DNA of 64,000 nt from DASZKW01 sp035552775 (GTDB lineage Bacteria; Actinomycetota; Acidimicrobiia; Acidimicrobiales; Palsa-688), in assembly GCA_035552775.1 (NCBI GenBank), contig DASZKW010000070.1, forward strand, positions 1 to 64,000. The letters run 5' to 3'. A program made the position numbers and the translations under genes. Shown piece by piece: positions 8,865-16,760 of this stretch (its first letter is position 1; every line of letters starts with the position of its first letter). The notes under the pieces were generated by a model that saw only the letters and a list, made by a program, of their open reading frames with translations, made no database searches and was not told the DNA's origin.

Positions 8865-9680
8865 ATGAGGCGTCTTCACGGCGTCGGACGAGTACGACGA
8901 ACGGTGCTGGCGGCTGTCCTCCTCGGTGGCTCGGCCATCGTGGGGATTGCCTCTCCAGCGTCGGCACAGGTGCTCGGCGTAGGCGATGTTAACTGTCCAC
9001 ATGAATCTGCCGGAGGAGGAAATTTTTCGTCCACCGTCTGTCTTTATGGGGCAGTGCAATTTGGTGACTACACCCAGTTTCATAACAACACGATGTATTT
9101 TATTGGCAGCTTTGGTCTTTCGCTCGAAGTTAACTACGGCTGGCATATCAACCACACCCTGTGGGCATACAGCGGCGCGCCATGCGGTGAATGGATGGAA
9201 ATTGGCGACACGCAAGGCAGCGGACCAGGCGGAGGAGCGTACGAGCCGGGGTACTACTATTATTGGGCCTCCTATACATATGCAAGCGGGTATTCCGGCC
9301 ACATTATTGGGGCGTCTGATAATAGCGGCAATAACCATTCCTATCAACTGACCTACCAGGGCAACGGTACCTACGCGGGTTATCTAGATGGAGGATATAT
9401 TGGTTCGGCCGGTGGTCTCGGAGGGGGGACCTGCATAGGTCAGGCAGGCGAAGAACTTTCGGGCAGTGACTACTTTGGGAACTATCTGGCCTACCAACAC
9501 TCCGACTCATTCCAAAATTATCCGCTGGAATGGCAGGATACAAGCCGCAACTGGCATGTCGGATGGAACATTAGCCAGCACTGGCAGGACCACCCTTGCA
9601 ACATCTACGGGTACAGTCCACCGAACTGCCTCGACCTTTCCTTTCCCAACAACAACCAGCTCACGACCGATAAGCCGTGA
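8865..9680 (+). CDS. Secreted aromatic-rich protein, foreign-looking
   Basis: This 271-residue protein has a clean signal peptide (MRRLHGVGRVRRTVLAAVLLGGSAIVGIASPASA, cut after ASA) and a good GGAGAG ribosome site. The mature part is rich in Tyr, Trp, Gly and Asn. It contains an HTLWAY...WMEIGD...YYYYW pattern and a paired YLDGGYIG strand, suggesting a beta-sandwich of the concanavalin-like sort found in some soil actinobacterial secreted proteins. Four or more Cys could form disulfides. Codon use is markedly less GC-biased than that of its neighbours, pointing to recent acquisition. I do not recognise the family and assign no function. It probably forms a pair with the next gene, 19 bases away. 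Confidence 0.7.
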   Translation: MRRLHGVGRVRRTVLAAVLLGGSAIVGIASPASAQVLGVGDVNCPHESAGGGNFSSTVCLYGAVQFGDYTQFHNNTMYFIGSFGLSLEVNYGWHINHTLWAYSGAPCGEWMEIGDTQGSGPGGGAYEPGYYYYWASYTYASGYSGHIIGASDNSGNNHSYQLTYQGNGTYAGYLDGGYIGSAGGLGGGTCIGQAGEELSGSDYFGNYLAYQHSDSFQNYPLEWQDTSRNWHVGWNISQHWQDHPCNIYGYSPPNCLDLSFPNNNQLTTDKP

Positions 9681-9699
9681 CGGTAGGAGGTCGCCAGTG

Positions 9700-10293
9700 A
9701 TGACGCATAAAGCCTTATGGGCTCGGGCCGGGAGATTTTGGGGGGTATCTATTGTGCTCGCTGCGGCCCTAACCGCAGTTGCGATACTTGTGATAGGTAC
9801 CACAGGGGGTCCCCGGCGGACCATTCTGACGGGGGCAGGCAACCTAACGTCCACAGGAGGCAGTACCAACACCAACCATGCGCGGGCACCGCTGACGCAG
9901 AAGGAGGCCGAGACGGCTCCGCCAGTCACGGTTTCTCCTATTCCAGGATTCGGAACGCCTATTGATGGCGCCACTGCTTTGCACGAGGTTCTAAATGACA
10001 CCTCAGTAAACGACATCACTCAAAGCTACACAAAGGTCAGCACCTGGGGCAGGTACCTAGCCTTGGCCGAGCCCAATGATGTATTACCGTCTGAGCCGAA
10101 CTTGACGGTGAACGCTCCTGTAATAGTAGCGGCCGTTGTCGGAAACGTCAACTGTGATTGTTCAGTGGAAGCACTCCCGACCTTCTCTTGGAAAATCACC
10201 GTCTTTGATGAGGCGACCGGCGTGCCGCTCGCAATACGTGAAAATGGCGGCCCACTTCCAACTTGGCTTACGTCCCTGCCCAACGCCAAGTGA
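9700..10293 (+). CDS. Membrane-anchored protein of unknown function
   Basis: A 197-residue protein preceded by a strong ribosome site (gtaggagg) that fixes the start at the ATG at 9700, or the in-frame GTG just before it. One transmembrane helix (about residues 13-33) is followed by a Thr/Gly/Asn-rich linker and an outside domain of about 120 residues with a CDC motif (VNCDCSVEA). It shares low-GC codon use and close spacing with the preceding secreted-protein gene, so the two were probably gained together. No family is recognised. Confidence 0.65.
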   Translation: MTHKALWARAGRFWGVSIVLAAALTAVAILVIGTTGGPRRTILTGAGNLTSTGGSTNTNHARAPLTQKEAETAPPVTVSPIPGFGTPIDGATALHEVLNDTSVNDITQSYTKVSTWGRYLALAEPNDVLPSEPNLTVNAPVIVAAVVGNVNCDCSVEALPTFSWKITVFDEATGVPLAIRENGGPLPTWLTSLPNAK

Positions 10294-10401
10294 GCCATCA
10301 ACGTCGACGGCCTTTACGGCCATCGGGGTAAGTACCGAAGCCTCCCACTCTCGCAGCTCCACCTTGGCGATATGGCCGACCTCGCAGGGGATTGGCGACG
10401 G

Positions 10402-11313
10402 TCAGTAGGTCCGCCAGGGCCTATGGGTGGCGCCGGCCAGTACCTCCCGGCTGGTGCGGCTAGGGCGCCATCCGAGGACGTCGGCAGCCCGGTCGACCGA
10501 CAGGGCCAGCGGCCCCGACAACAGCACCGCCCGGTCGGCGCCGAAGGGAAGGAGACGGGCCCGCCTGCCCACCTCCGAGGCGCCGATCAGCACCCGGCGA
10601 GGCACCGCCACCACCCGCCCGCCGGCCACCGAAGCCACGGCGGGGGCGTCGAGCCAGTCGGAGGTGGCGACGTTGACCACCCCGGTGGCGGTGGCGGCCC
10701 CCGAGCCGCGCAGGGCGTCCACGACGTCGGCCTCGTCGACGAACTGCAAGGCCTGGGTGACCCCGCGCACGGCCGGCACCACCAGGCGGTATGCGAGAGC
10801 GGCGCGCGCCACGCGGCGCTCGGCGTGGTCGCCGAGGACGGCGCCGATGCGCAAGGCCACCGTGGGCACCTCGCCGGCGCACATCCGCTCCACCGCCAGC
10901 TTGTGCTCGGCGTAGGGGCACTCGGGGTTCGGGCGGGCGACGTGTTCCTCGCCCATCGGCACCGGGTTGTCCGGCCACGCCCCGTACACCGCCGCTGAGG
11001 ACGCCAGCACCACCCGGCCCGGCCGGGCCGACAACACGTTGGCCGTGCCCTCCAGGTTGGCCGCAGCCATGGCGGCGGGGCCTCCTTTCCCCGACCACAA
11101 CTGGAAACCGAGGTGGTACAACACGTCGACGCCGGCCAGGGCACGGGCCGCCTCCGGGTCGCGCATGTCGGCCCGGGTGTGCACCAGGCGGCGGCGGGGC
11201 GCCAGCGGGCGGCGGGCGACGCTGTGTACCGCGGCGACCTCCGGGTCGGCGAGCAGGGACTCGAGGAGCAGTGACCCGAGGTGACCGGTCGCCCCGGTCA
11301 GGCCGACGTCGAT
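10402..11313 (-). CDS. NAD(P)-dependent epimerase/dehydratase, CerR-like
   Basis: An extended short-chain dehydrogenase of about 303 residues with the Rossmann motif VGLTGATGHLGS at the very N-terminus, SSAAVYG and the catalytic YAEHK (YxxxK). In bacterial ceramide synthesis CerR, an enzyme of this superfamily, reduces the 3-keto group. Here the gene follows the serine-palmitoyltransferase-like gene and overlaps it by 16 bases, which supports that role but does not prove it. No ATG, GTG or TTG exists at the expected place. An ATC at 11313 would give exactly MDVGLTGATG, so a rare ATC start or coupled re-initiation is likely. The last gene of a three-gene operon. Confidence 0.75.
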   Translation of the reverse strand: MDVGLTGATGHLGSLLLESLLADPEVAAVHSVARRPLAPRRRLVHTRADMRDPEAARALAGVDVLYHLGFQLWSGKGGPAAMAAANLEGTANVLSARPGRVVLASSAAVYGAWPDNPVPMGEEHVARPNPECPYAEHKLAVERMCAGEVPTVALRIGAVLGDHAERRVARAALAYRLVVPAVRGVTQALQFVDEADVVDALRGSGAATATGVVNVATSDWLDAPAVASVAGGRVVAVPRRVLIGASEVGRRARLLPFGADRAVLLSGPLALSVDRAADVLGWRPSRTSREVLAGATHRPWRTY

Positions 11314-12557
11314 CGCACCACCTCGAACGCGCGCAGGGCCCGGTCGATGTCCGCGGCGGTGTGGGTGGCCATCACCGAGGTCCGCAGGACCGCCCGGGGC
11401 ACGGCGGGTGGGATGGCGCAGTTGGTGTAGACACCCTGGCCGAGCAGCGCTTGCCACAGGCGACCCGCTTCCCAGTCGTCGCCCACGTGGACGGGCACGA
11501 TGGCGCTGTTGCCGCTCGTCCCCACCGCGTAGCCGAGCTGGGCCAGGCCCGAGCGAAGCTGCTCGGCGCGGGCCGCAACGGCCTCCCGCCGCCAGTCCTC
11601 CGCCTTGGCGATGCCCACCGCGGCCAGGGCGGCGCCGAGAGCTGCGGGCACCCCCGAGGCGGTGAACTGCAACGGCCGGCAGTGCACCTTCAAGAAGTCG
11701 ATCGCGGCGGCGGACCCGGCGATGAACCCCCCACAGCTGGCCAGGGACTTGGAGAACGTCCCCATCCACAGGTCCGGCACCACCCCCGTCGCCGCCGCCG
11801 TCCCCGCCCCGCGCGGCCCGACGACGCCGAGGGCGTGGGCCTCGTCGACGAGCAGGCGGGCCCCGAAGTCGACGCAGAGCGCGGCTATGTCGGCGAGGGG
11901 CGCCCAGTCCCCCTCCATGGAGTAGATGCCGTCCACGGCGACCAGGACGCCGCCGGAGTCGGGCTGCTCGCGCCACGAGCGCAGGCCGCGGCGCAGGCTG
12001 TTGGGCCGGTTGTGGCGGAACGCCCGCAGCTGGCCCTCGGCCAGGCGGGCACCGTCGACCAGGCTGGCGTGGGCCGCCGAGTCGACGAACACGGCGTCGG
12101 GCCCGTCGACGAGGGCGGCGATGAGCCCGAGGTTGGCGGCGTAGCCGGTGGTGAACACCAAAGCGGCGGCCGCCCCCACCCATTCGGCCAGGCTGTCCTC
12201 CAGCTCCCGGTGCAGGGGGAGGCTCCCGTTGAGCAGGCGGCTGCCCGTCACGCCCGTCCCGTACTGCTCGACGGCGGCGATGGCGGCGGCGCGCACCCGG
12301 GGGTCCGTCGTGAGGCCGAGGTAGTTGTTGGACCCGAGCATCACCATGGGCTTGCCGGCGAAGCGGACCGTCGGGCCGATCTCGCCTTCGAGCTCGCGGT
12401 AGAACGGGAACACGTCGAGCCCGCTGGCCATGTGGTAGGCCTCCATGCGCGGCGAGTCGAGCTTGGCGAAGATGTCGGCTGCGTACTTTGGCGGCTCGGC
12501 GATCACGGGGTCGACCAGACCGGCGACCATCGTAACGGCGGGGTCGGCGGCGCTCAT
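11298..12557 (-). CDS. spt: Serine-palmitoyltransferase-like alpha-oxoamine synthase
   Basis: A PLP-dependent enzyme of 419 residues. It has the N-terminal FPFYRELEG segment and GSNNYLGL, and the stretch YGTGVTGSRLLNGSLPLH is typical of bacterial serine palmitoyltransferases. LLVDEAHALGV supplies the PLP-contacting Asp and His, and the Schiff-base Lys lies in GTFSKSLAS. These enzymes condense serine with a fatty acyl-CoA/ACP to a 3-keto long-chain base in the cytoplasm. Closest alternatives are BioF and Kbl, but the N-terminal segment and the CerR-like and hydroxylase partners argue for a lipid role. The ATG at 12557 overlaps the upstream stop (ATGA). The class is certain; the substrate is inferred. 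Confidence 0.78.
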   Translation of the reverse strand: MSAADPAVTMVAGLVDPVIAEPPKYAADIFAKLDSPRMEAYHMASGLDVFPFYRELEGEIGPTVRFAGKPMVMLGSNNYLGLTTDPRVRAAAIAAVEQYGTGVTGSRLLNGSLPLHRELEDSLAEWVGAAAALVFTTGYAANLGLIAALVDGPDAVFVDSAAHASLVDGARLAEGQLRAFRHNRPNSLRRGLRSWREQPDSGGVLVAVDGIYSMEGDWAPLADIAALCVDFGARLLVDEAHALGVVGPRGAGTAAATGVVPDLWMGTFSKSLASCGGFIAGSAAAIDFLKVHCRPLQFTASGVPAALGAALAAVGIAKAEDWRREAVAARAEQLRSGLAQLGYAVGTSGNSAIVPVHVGDDWEAGRLWQALLGQGVYTNCAIPPAVPRAVLRTSVMATHTAADIDRALRAFEVVRSTSA

Positions 12558-13333
12558 CGGGCGGACTGGGGCCGCAGCGCCGCGAAACGCCGGTCCCACG
12601 CCTGGTGGCGGCTCCTGGCGTCACGGATGTACGGCGACGCCGAGATGACCCGTATGAGAGCCGCGTTGGCCTGGGCGGCCGGCGGGCGCAGGGGGCGCAC
12701 CACATCGACGAAGAGCACCACCCGCACCCCGTCGGTGTCGTTCCATGCCTCGTGCTCGAAGCCGTCGTCGAAGAGCAGGCTCGCTCCCTCGCGCCAGTGG
12801 GCCAGCTCGTCGCCGACACGGATGCCCGCCGCGTCCGGCGGATCCGGCACCTTCAGGGCCAGGTGGTAACGCAGCACCCCCCGCCACGGGCCCCGGTGGG
12901 CTCCGATGTGCTTGCCCGGCGACAGGATGGAGAAGAACGCGGTCGTCAGCCCCGGGACCCCCCCGAGCAGCTCCGCGGTCTTCGGGCAGCGCTCGCAGTT
13001 GGCGTCGGCCCGGAACCCGTAGCCGAAGAAGAAAAAGGTCTTCCAGCCGTCGTCGGTGGTGATCGAAGCCTGGTCGACCGAGATGTCCTGGAAGTTGGGC
13101 AGGTCGTCGCGGTAGGTCAGCACATCGTCCAGCTCGGAGCGGATGGTCGTCCACTGAGCCTCCAGCTCCGCTATCCAGGCGAAGGTGTCAGGGGCCAGGA
13201 AGGCGGTGGTGGGCACGAGCGACGACCGCAACATCCAACGCTCGAGGCGGTGCAGGGCTCCGGCGCCGGCCTGATTGATCACATCGAGGGCCCGGTCCCG
13301 CAAAGCGGACCCCTCGATCAACGCTGACGACAT
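12554..13333 (-). CDS. Aspartyl/asparaginyl beta-hydroxylase family (LpxO-like) dioxygenase
   Basis: This 259-residue member of the Asp/Asn hydroxylase fold has the iron-ligand region SPGKHIGAHRGPWRGVLRYHLAL and the second His in FDDGFEHEAWND. These Fe(II)/2-oxoglutarate enzymes hydroxylate proteins or, in LpxO, the 2-position of a lipid acyl chain. As first gene of the operon with the Spt- and CerR-like genes (4-base overlap), it most likely hydroxylates the acyl or base part of a sphingolipid. Four Cys, including CERCP, could be structural. The lipid role is an inference from context. Confidence 0.78.
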   Translation of the reverse strand: MSSALIEGSALRDRALDVINQAGAGALHRLERWMLRSSLVPTTAFLAPDTFAWIAELEAQWTTIRSELDDVLTYRDDLPNFQDISVDQASITTDDGWKTFFFFGYGFRADANCERCPKTAELLGGVPGLTTAFFSILSPGKHIGAHRGPWRGVLRYHLALKVPDPPDAAGIRVGDELAHWREGASLLFDDGFEHEAWNDTDGVRVVLFVDVVRPLRPPAAQANAALIRVISASPYIRDARSRHQAWDRRFAALRPQSAR

Positions 13334-13461
13334 GACCCGTCAGGCTACCCGGCGGCCGCCCTGGGACGGTGCCGTGGCGCCACTCGGGGGGCCGGCCGAC
13401 ACCGCACGGGCGCCCCGGCCCACCGGTTTGCCCGTCGCGCCCGGCGGGTACCCGACGCCCG

Positions 13462-14538
13462 ATGGGCCGCCTGCGTCGCTCGGACACGACCGGTCCCGGC
13501 CTGAGCCGGCGCCGCTACGGGCGCGGGTTCTCCTACTTCGATGCGACAGGCGCCCGGGTACGAGACCCCGACACCCTGGCGCGCATCGACGGCCTGGTCA
13601 TCCCCCCGGCGTGGAAACAGGTCTGGATCTGCCCTTGGCCCAACGGCCACATCCAGGCCACCGGCGTCGACGCCAGGGGGCGGACGCAGTACCGCTACCA
13701 CGACCGGTGGCGGGTGCACCAGGACCGGGAGAAGTTCGACCACATGGTGGTGTTCGCTCGTGCCCTGCCGACGCTGCGGGCCCGGGTCGAATCGCACCTG
13801 GGCGGTGAGGACCTCGGCCGGGAGCGGGTCCTGGCGTGCGCCACCCGCCTGCTCGACCTCGGGTTCTTCCGCATCGGCAGCGACTGCTACGCCGAGGAGA
13901 ACCAGACCTACGGGCTGGCCACCATGCTCAAGCGCCACGTGCAGGTACGGCGCGACACGGTCAGCTTCGATTTCGAGGCGAAGGGAGGCAAGCGCCGGAT
14001 CCAGACCATCGTCGACCCTGAAGTGGCCTCCGTCGTCGCCGCCCTGGCCCGCCGGCGAAGCGGTGGCGACGAGCTGCTGGCCTGGCGGCGCATCCGGACG
14101 GGAGCTGCCCCGGGCGCGGGCCGGGCAGGTCGCGCCCGCTGGGTCGACGTCAGTTCGGACGACATCAACGCCTACATACGCGAACAGGCCGGCATCGACT
14201 GCTCGGCGAAGGACTTCCGCACCTGGAACGCCACGGTGCTGGCAGCCGTCGCCCTGTCCGTGTGCAGCCCCTCCGGCTCTCCGGCGACACGCCAGCGCCG
14301 CACGGCCAGGGCCATGAACGAGGTGGCCCACTACCTGGGCAACACACCGGCGGTGGTGCGCCGTTCCTACGTCGATCCCCGTGTGGTCGACCGCTTCGCG
14401 CGCGGCCAGACCATCGCCTCAGCCCTCGGGCAACTGGGCGAGGGGACGACCTTCGGGCAACTCTCGACCCAGGGGGCGATCGAGGAGGCGGTGCTGGACC
14501 TCCTCGACCCGGTCGGCGAGGGCGAGGTAGCGGCCTGA
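13462..14538 (+). CDS. DNA topoisomerase IB (small bacterial type)
   Basis: A 358-residue enzyme of the pox-like/bacterial topoisomerase IB family, which relaxes supercoils through a 3'-phosphotyrosine without ATP. The N-terminal domain holds VIPPAWKQVWICPWPNGHIQ and DARGRTQYRYHDRWR; the catalytic domain has KDFRTWNATV and the Tyr in RRSYVDPRV. I chose the ATG at 13462, 10-12 residues before the conserved region; an in-frame GTG at 13369 adds a Pro-rich tail of doubtful value. The gene is convergent with the GT2 gene, ending 4 bases from it. Accessory enzyme in many soil bacteria. Confidence 0.88.
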   Translation: MGRLRRSDTTGPGLSRRRYGRGFSYFDATGARVRDPDTLARIDGLVIPPAWKQVWICPWPNGHIQATGVDARGRTQYRYHDRWRVHQDREKFDHMVVFARALPTLRARVESHLGGEDLGRERVLACATRLLDLGFFRIGSDCYAEENQTYGLATMLKRHVQVRRDTVSFDFEAKGGKRRIQTIVDPEVASVVAALARRRSGGDELLAWRRIRTGAAPGAGRAGRARWVDVSSDDINAYIREQAGIDCSAKDFRTWNATVLAAVALSVCSPSGSPATRQRRTARAMNEVAHYLGNTPAVVRRSYVDPRVVDRFARGQTIASALGQLGEGTTFGQLSTQGAIEEAVLDLLDPVGEGEVAA

Positions 14539-14542
14539 CCGC

Positions 14543-15355
14543 TCAGGCGCAAAGGGCTGAGCCGGTGGCCTCGGGCGCCGGCCGGGCTGAACTGGTGGCC
14601 TCGGGCGCCGGCCGGGCGCGGATGGCGGCGGCGAAGCCGGCGGGGGCGCGGGCCTCTCTGCGTGCGCTGGTGACGACGGGTGCGCCGTGGCCGGCGAGGA
14701 CGGGAACGCCGGCGGCGAGGAGCGCGTCGCGCATTGCCACGTCCTCGGAGGACGACAGGTCGGGGAAACCACCACCTGCGATGTAGGCGGCGGCGTTGAC
14801 GCCGAAGTTGGCCCCGTGCACGTGGTCATGGCCGGGCTCGGGGCGGTAGTGGCGGGCAAACCAGCGGACGGCCGCCTCGGGCTGACCAGTCCAGTCCTCG
14901 ACGCGGACCGTCCCCGCCCAGGCCTGGGCCCCGGCCCGGTGCAGGGCCACCTGGTGGGCCAGCCAGTGCGGGGGGACGGTGGAGTCGGCGTCCGTCGTGG
15001 CCAGCCACACCCGGGCCGGGTCGATCCCGGCGACGTCGCCGAGAACGGCGGCACAGCCGGCGGCGCGCGCCGCGCCGACGCTGCCGGCGGCAAGTTCGAC
15101 GACGTGCAGGCGGTGCGGCGCCGGTCCGAGCCGCCCGTCGAACGCGATGTGGCCGAGGTCGCCGGCGAACGCAGCCTGCCAGCGGGTGGCGATGTCGGCG
15201 CTGCGGTCGCCGCAACTGTCGAGGACGATCTCGATCGCAACAGGGATTGCCGCCATCGCCGGGTGGTTGGCGGCCCGAACCAGCGCCGCCAGGCAGGCGT
15301 CGAGATGCTCCTCCTCGTCGTAGACAGGCACCACCACACCGACGGCGTCGGTCAC
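14543..15355 (-). CDS. Family 2 glycosyltransferase
   Basis: About 270 residues. VGVVVPVYDEEEHLDACLAAL opens the GT-A fold, TTDADSTVPPHWL holds the DxD metal site, and HGANFGVNAAAYIAGGGFPDLSSSED is the acceptor region with the ED base. It uses a nucleotide sugar in the cytoplasm; the acceptor is unknown. GTG at 15355 overlaps the stop of the methyltransferase (GTGA), making it the last gene of a four-gene cassette. Near the C-terminus a 10-residue unit (ARPAPEATSS/ARPAPEATGS) is duplicated, arising from a 30-bp DNA duplication. Confidence 0.82.
   Translation of the reverse strand: MTDAVGVVVPVYDEEEHLDACLAALVRAANHPAMAAIPVAIEIVLDSCGDRSADIATRWQAAFAGDLGHIAFDGRLGPAPHRLHVVELAAGSVGAARAAGCAAVLGDVAGIDPARVWLATTDADSTVPPHWLAHQVALHRAGAQAWAGTVRVEDWTGQPEAAVRWFARHYRPEPGHDHVHGANFGVNAAAYIAGGGFPDLSSSEDVAMRDALLAAGVPVLAGHGAPVVTSARREARAPAGFAAAIRARPAPEATSSARPAPEATGSALCA
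14557..14616. repeat. 30-bp tandem duplication in the GT2 3' end
   Basis: Two head-to-tail copies of a 30-bp unit containing GGGCGCCGGCCGG differ at only a few bases and stay in frame. The core matches the GGCGCCGGC motif of other repeats in this window. Confidence 0.8.
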
Positions 15356-15924
15356 CGCGCCACCCGCTCCCACACCGCGAGGCGGAACTCGTCCTCCACA
15401 TGGTCGACCAGTCCGGCCAGGCCCGGCGTTGCCGCGATGCGGCGGTGCGCGGCGTCGCCGCTGAGGGGATAGTCGGTGCGAGGGCGGTAGTGGACGGCGA
15501 CCAGGTGGCCGCCCTCTTCGAGAGTGGACATCACCCGCTCAACCACGTCGTCGAGGCCGGCGCCGTCGAAGTAGTACGCCACTTCGCTCAGCACCACCAG
15601 ATCCCACGGTCCCGCCGGCCAGTCCTCGGGGATGGAGTGGCGTTCGACGCGCACGTGGGGATGGGCGTGCAGGCGGTCCCGCGCGCCGGCGACGGCGACC
15701 GGTTGGGGATCGCTGACCACCAGCGTGTCGCAGCGTGCGGCCAGGCCGTCGCTCAGCACGCCTATGGAGCACCCCGGCTCGTACCCGGCGCGGTAACGGG
15801 GGCGCGGCAGCGACGCCAGGGTGATGTCGTATTTGCGCCGCTCGTACCAGCGGGTGGCGAAACCCCAGGGGTCGTCGTCGCCCGCGTACATGCGATCGAA
15901 GTAGCCGGCGGGAGTGCGGGTCAA
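15352..15924 (-). CDS. NodS-like SAM-dependent methyltransferase
   Basis: This 190-residue methyltransferase has YFDRMYAGDDDPWGFATRWYERRKYDITLASL, the recognisable N-terminus of the NodS/DUF-type class I family, then YEPGCSIGVLSDGLA as a variant SAM loop and WDLVVLSEVAYYF as motif IV. NodS methylates the deacetylated amino group of chitooligosaccharide Nod factors. A PIG-L deacetylase gene directly upstream would expose such an amine, so N-methylation of an amino sugar is a reasonable guess. The TTG start overlaps the PIG-L stop (TTGA), implying coupled translation. Confidence 0.8.
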   Translation of the reverse strand: MTRTPAGYFDRMYAGDDDPWGFATRWYERRKYDITLASLPRPRYRAGYEPGCSIGVLSDGLAARCDTLVVSDPQPVAVAGARDRLHAHPHVRVERHSIPEDWPAGPWDLVVLSEVAYYFDGAGLDDVVERVMSTLEEGGHLVAVHYRPRTDYPLSGDAAHRRIAATPGLAGLVDHVEDEFRLAVWERVAR

Positions 15925-16679
15925 ACCACGAACACCTCGAACGGGCGGAGGAAATGGGCCAGGAACGCCACCGGCAGCACGGGGGCGCCTCCGGCCGGCG
16001 CCGTGTCGATCTGGGACACGAACGCTTCGAGCGCCGACCGCTTGCGGGCCAGATCATGGGCGCCGACCTCGAGGCGGCGAGCGCGGTCCCAGGGGACCGA
16101 CGGGTCGGCAGGGCGGGCCCAGTGCCAGGTCCACACCGGGTAGGCCCACAGCGTTGCGCCGGTCGCCGCCGCCGCATCCTCCGCAGCCCTGCCGGCCGCC
16201 TCGTGGTCGGGGTGACCATCGCCCGACCACGGGGCCACGCAGCACGCCTCGGGCCCGAGGCGGCCTGCGAGATCGACCCGCAGCGCCTCCTCCCCGCCCG
16301 CCACCGCCCCGTCCGGGAGTCCGAGGCGGTGCACCGCCGAGGGCCGGCCCTCGCTGGTACCGGTGAGGCGCTCGAGCGCTGCGGCCCGTTCCTCCACCCG
16401 CCGGGCGCCGAGGGCACGCCGGCCCGCCGCGCCGCTCACGCCGGCCACGGGGGCGGCCTCGCCGTCGGTCACGGCGACGACCTCGACCGTCGCACCCCAC
16501 CGGCCGGCGGCCTGCATCAGGCCGCCGGCGCCGAGCACCTCGTCGTCGGGATGGGGCGCCACCACCACCACGTGGGCGGGGCGCCCCTCGAGGGGGGCGA
16601 GCCCGTCGAGGCCACCCCATGAGCTCCACTCGTCTTCGCCCGTGCCGGGGTCGTCGGCACCGACGGCGAAGCTCACCAT
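15921..16679 (-). CDS. PIG-L family deacetylase (LmbE-like)
   Basis: A 252-residue zinc-dependent de-N-acetylase. The motif VVVAPHPDDEVLGAGG holds the His-Pro-Asp-Asp metal/base residues, and the distal zinc ligand lies in GDGHPDHEAAGRAA. The family removes acetyl from GlcNAc-containing lipids or small molecules (MshB, GPI synthesis). In this cassette it sits between an acyl-CoA-dehydrogenase-like gene and a NodS-like methyltransferase. ATG at 16679 is chosen from domain position; upstream sequence is a near-duplicate of the start region. Confidence 0.82.
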   Translation of the reverse strand: MVSFAVGADDPGTGEDEWSSWGGLDGLAPLEGRPAHVVVVAPHPDDEVLGAGGLMQAAGRWGATVEVVAVTDGEAAPVAGVSGAAGRRALGARRVEERAAALERLTGTSEGRPSAVHRLGLPDGAVAGGEEALRVDLAGRLGPEACCVAPWSGDGHPDHEAAGRAAEDAAAATGATLWAYPVWTWHWARPADPSVPWDRARRLEVGAHDLARKRSALEAFVSQIDTAPAGGAPVLPVAFLAHFLRPFEVFVV

Positions 16680-16760
16680 CCGCGTCGATGCCCTTCGGCC
16701 TCGCCGGTGCCGGGGCGATCGGGACCGAAGGCGACGCTCACCATCCGCGTCGATGCCCGC
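16636..16760. repeat. 65-bp imperfect tandem duplication at the PIG-L start
   Basis: Two adjacent copies, offset by 65 bp, share the stretch GCTCACCATCCGCGTCGATG (at 16671 and 16736) and most of the flanking bases. One copy holds the real PIG-L start. The other encodes a 23-residue look-alike, MVSVAFGPDRPGTGEAEG followed by HRRGW, and also supplies the end of the upstream acyl-CoA dehydrogenase gene. Confidence 0.75.

Noticed and set aside
10402..12819. One long minus-strand frame suggesting an 805-residue fusion protein
   Set aside because: Only the last third is the CerR-like enzyme; the remainder is a shadow of the PLP-enzyme and hydroxylase genes in other frames.
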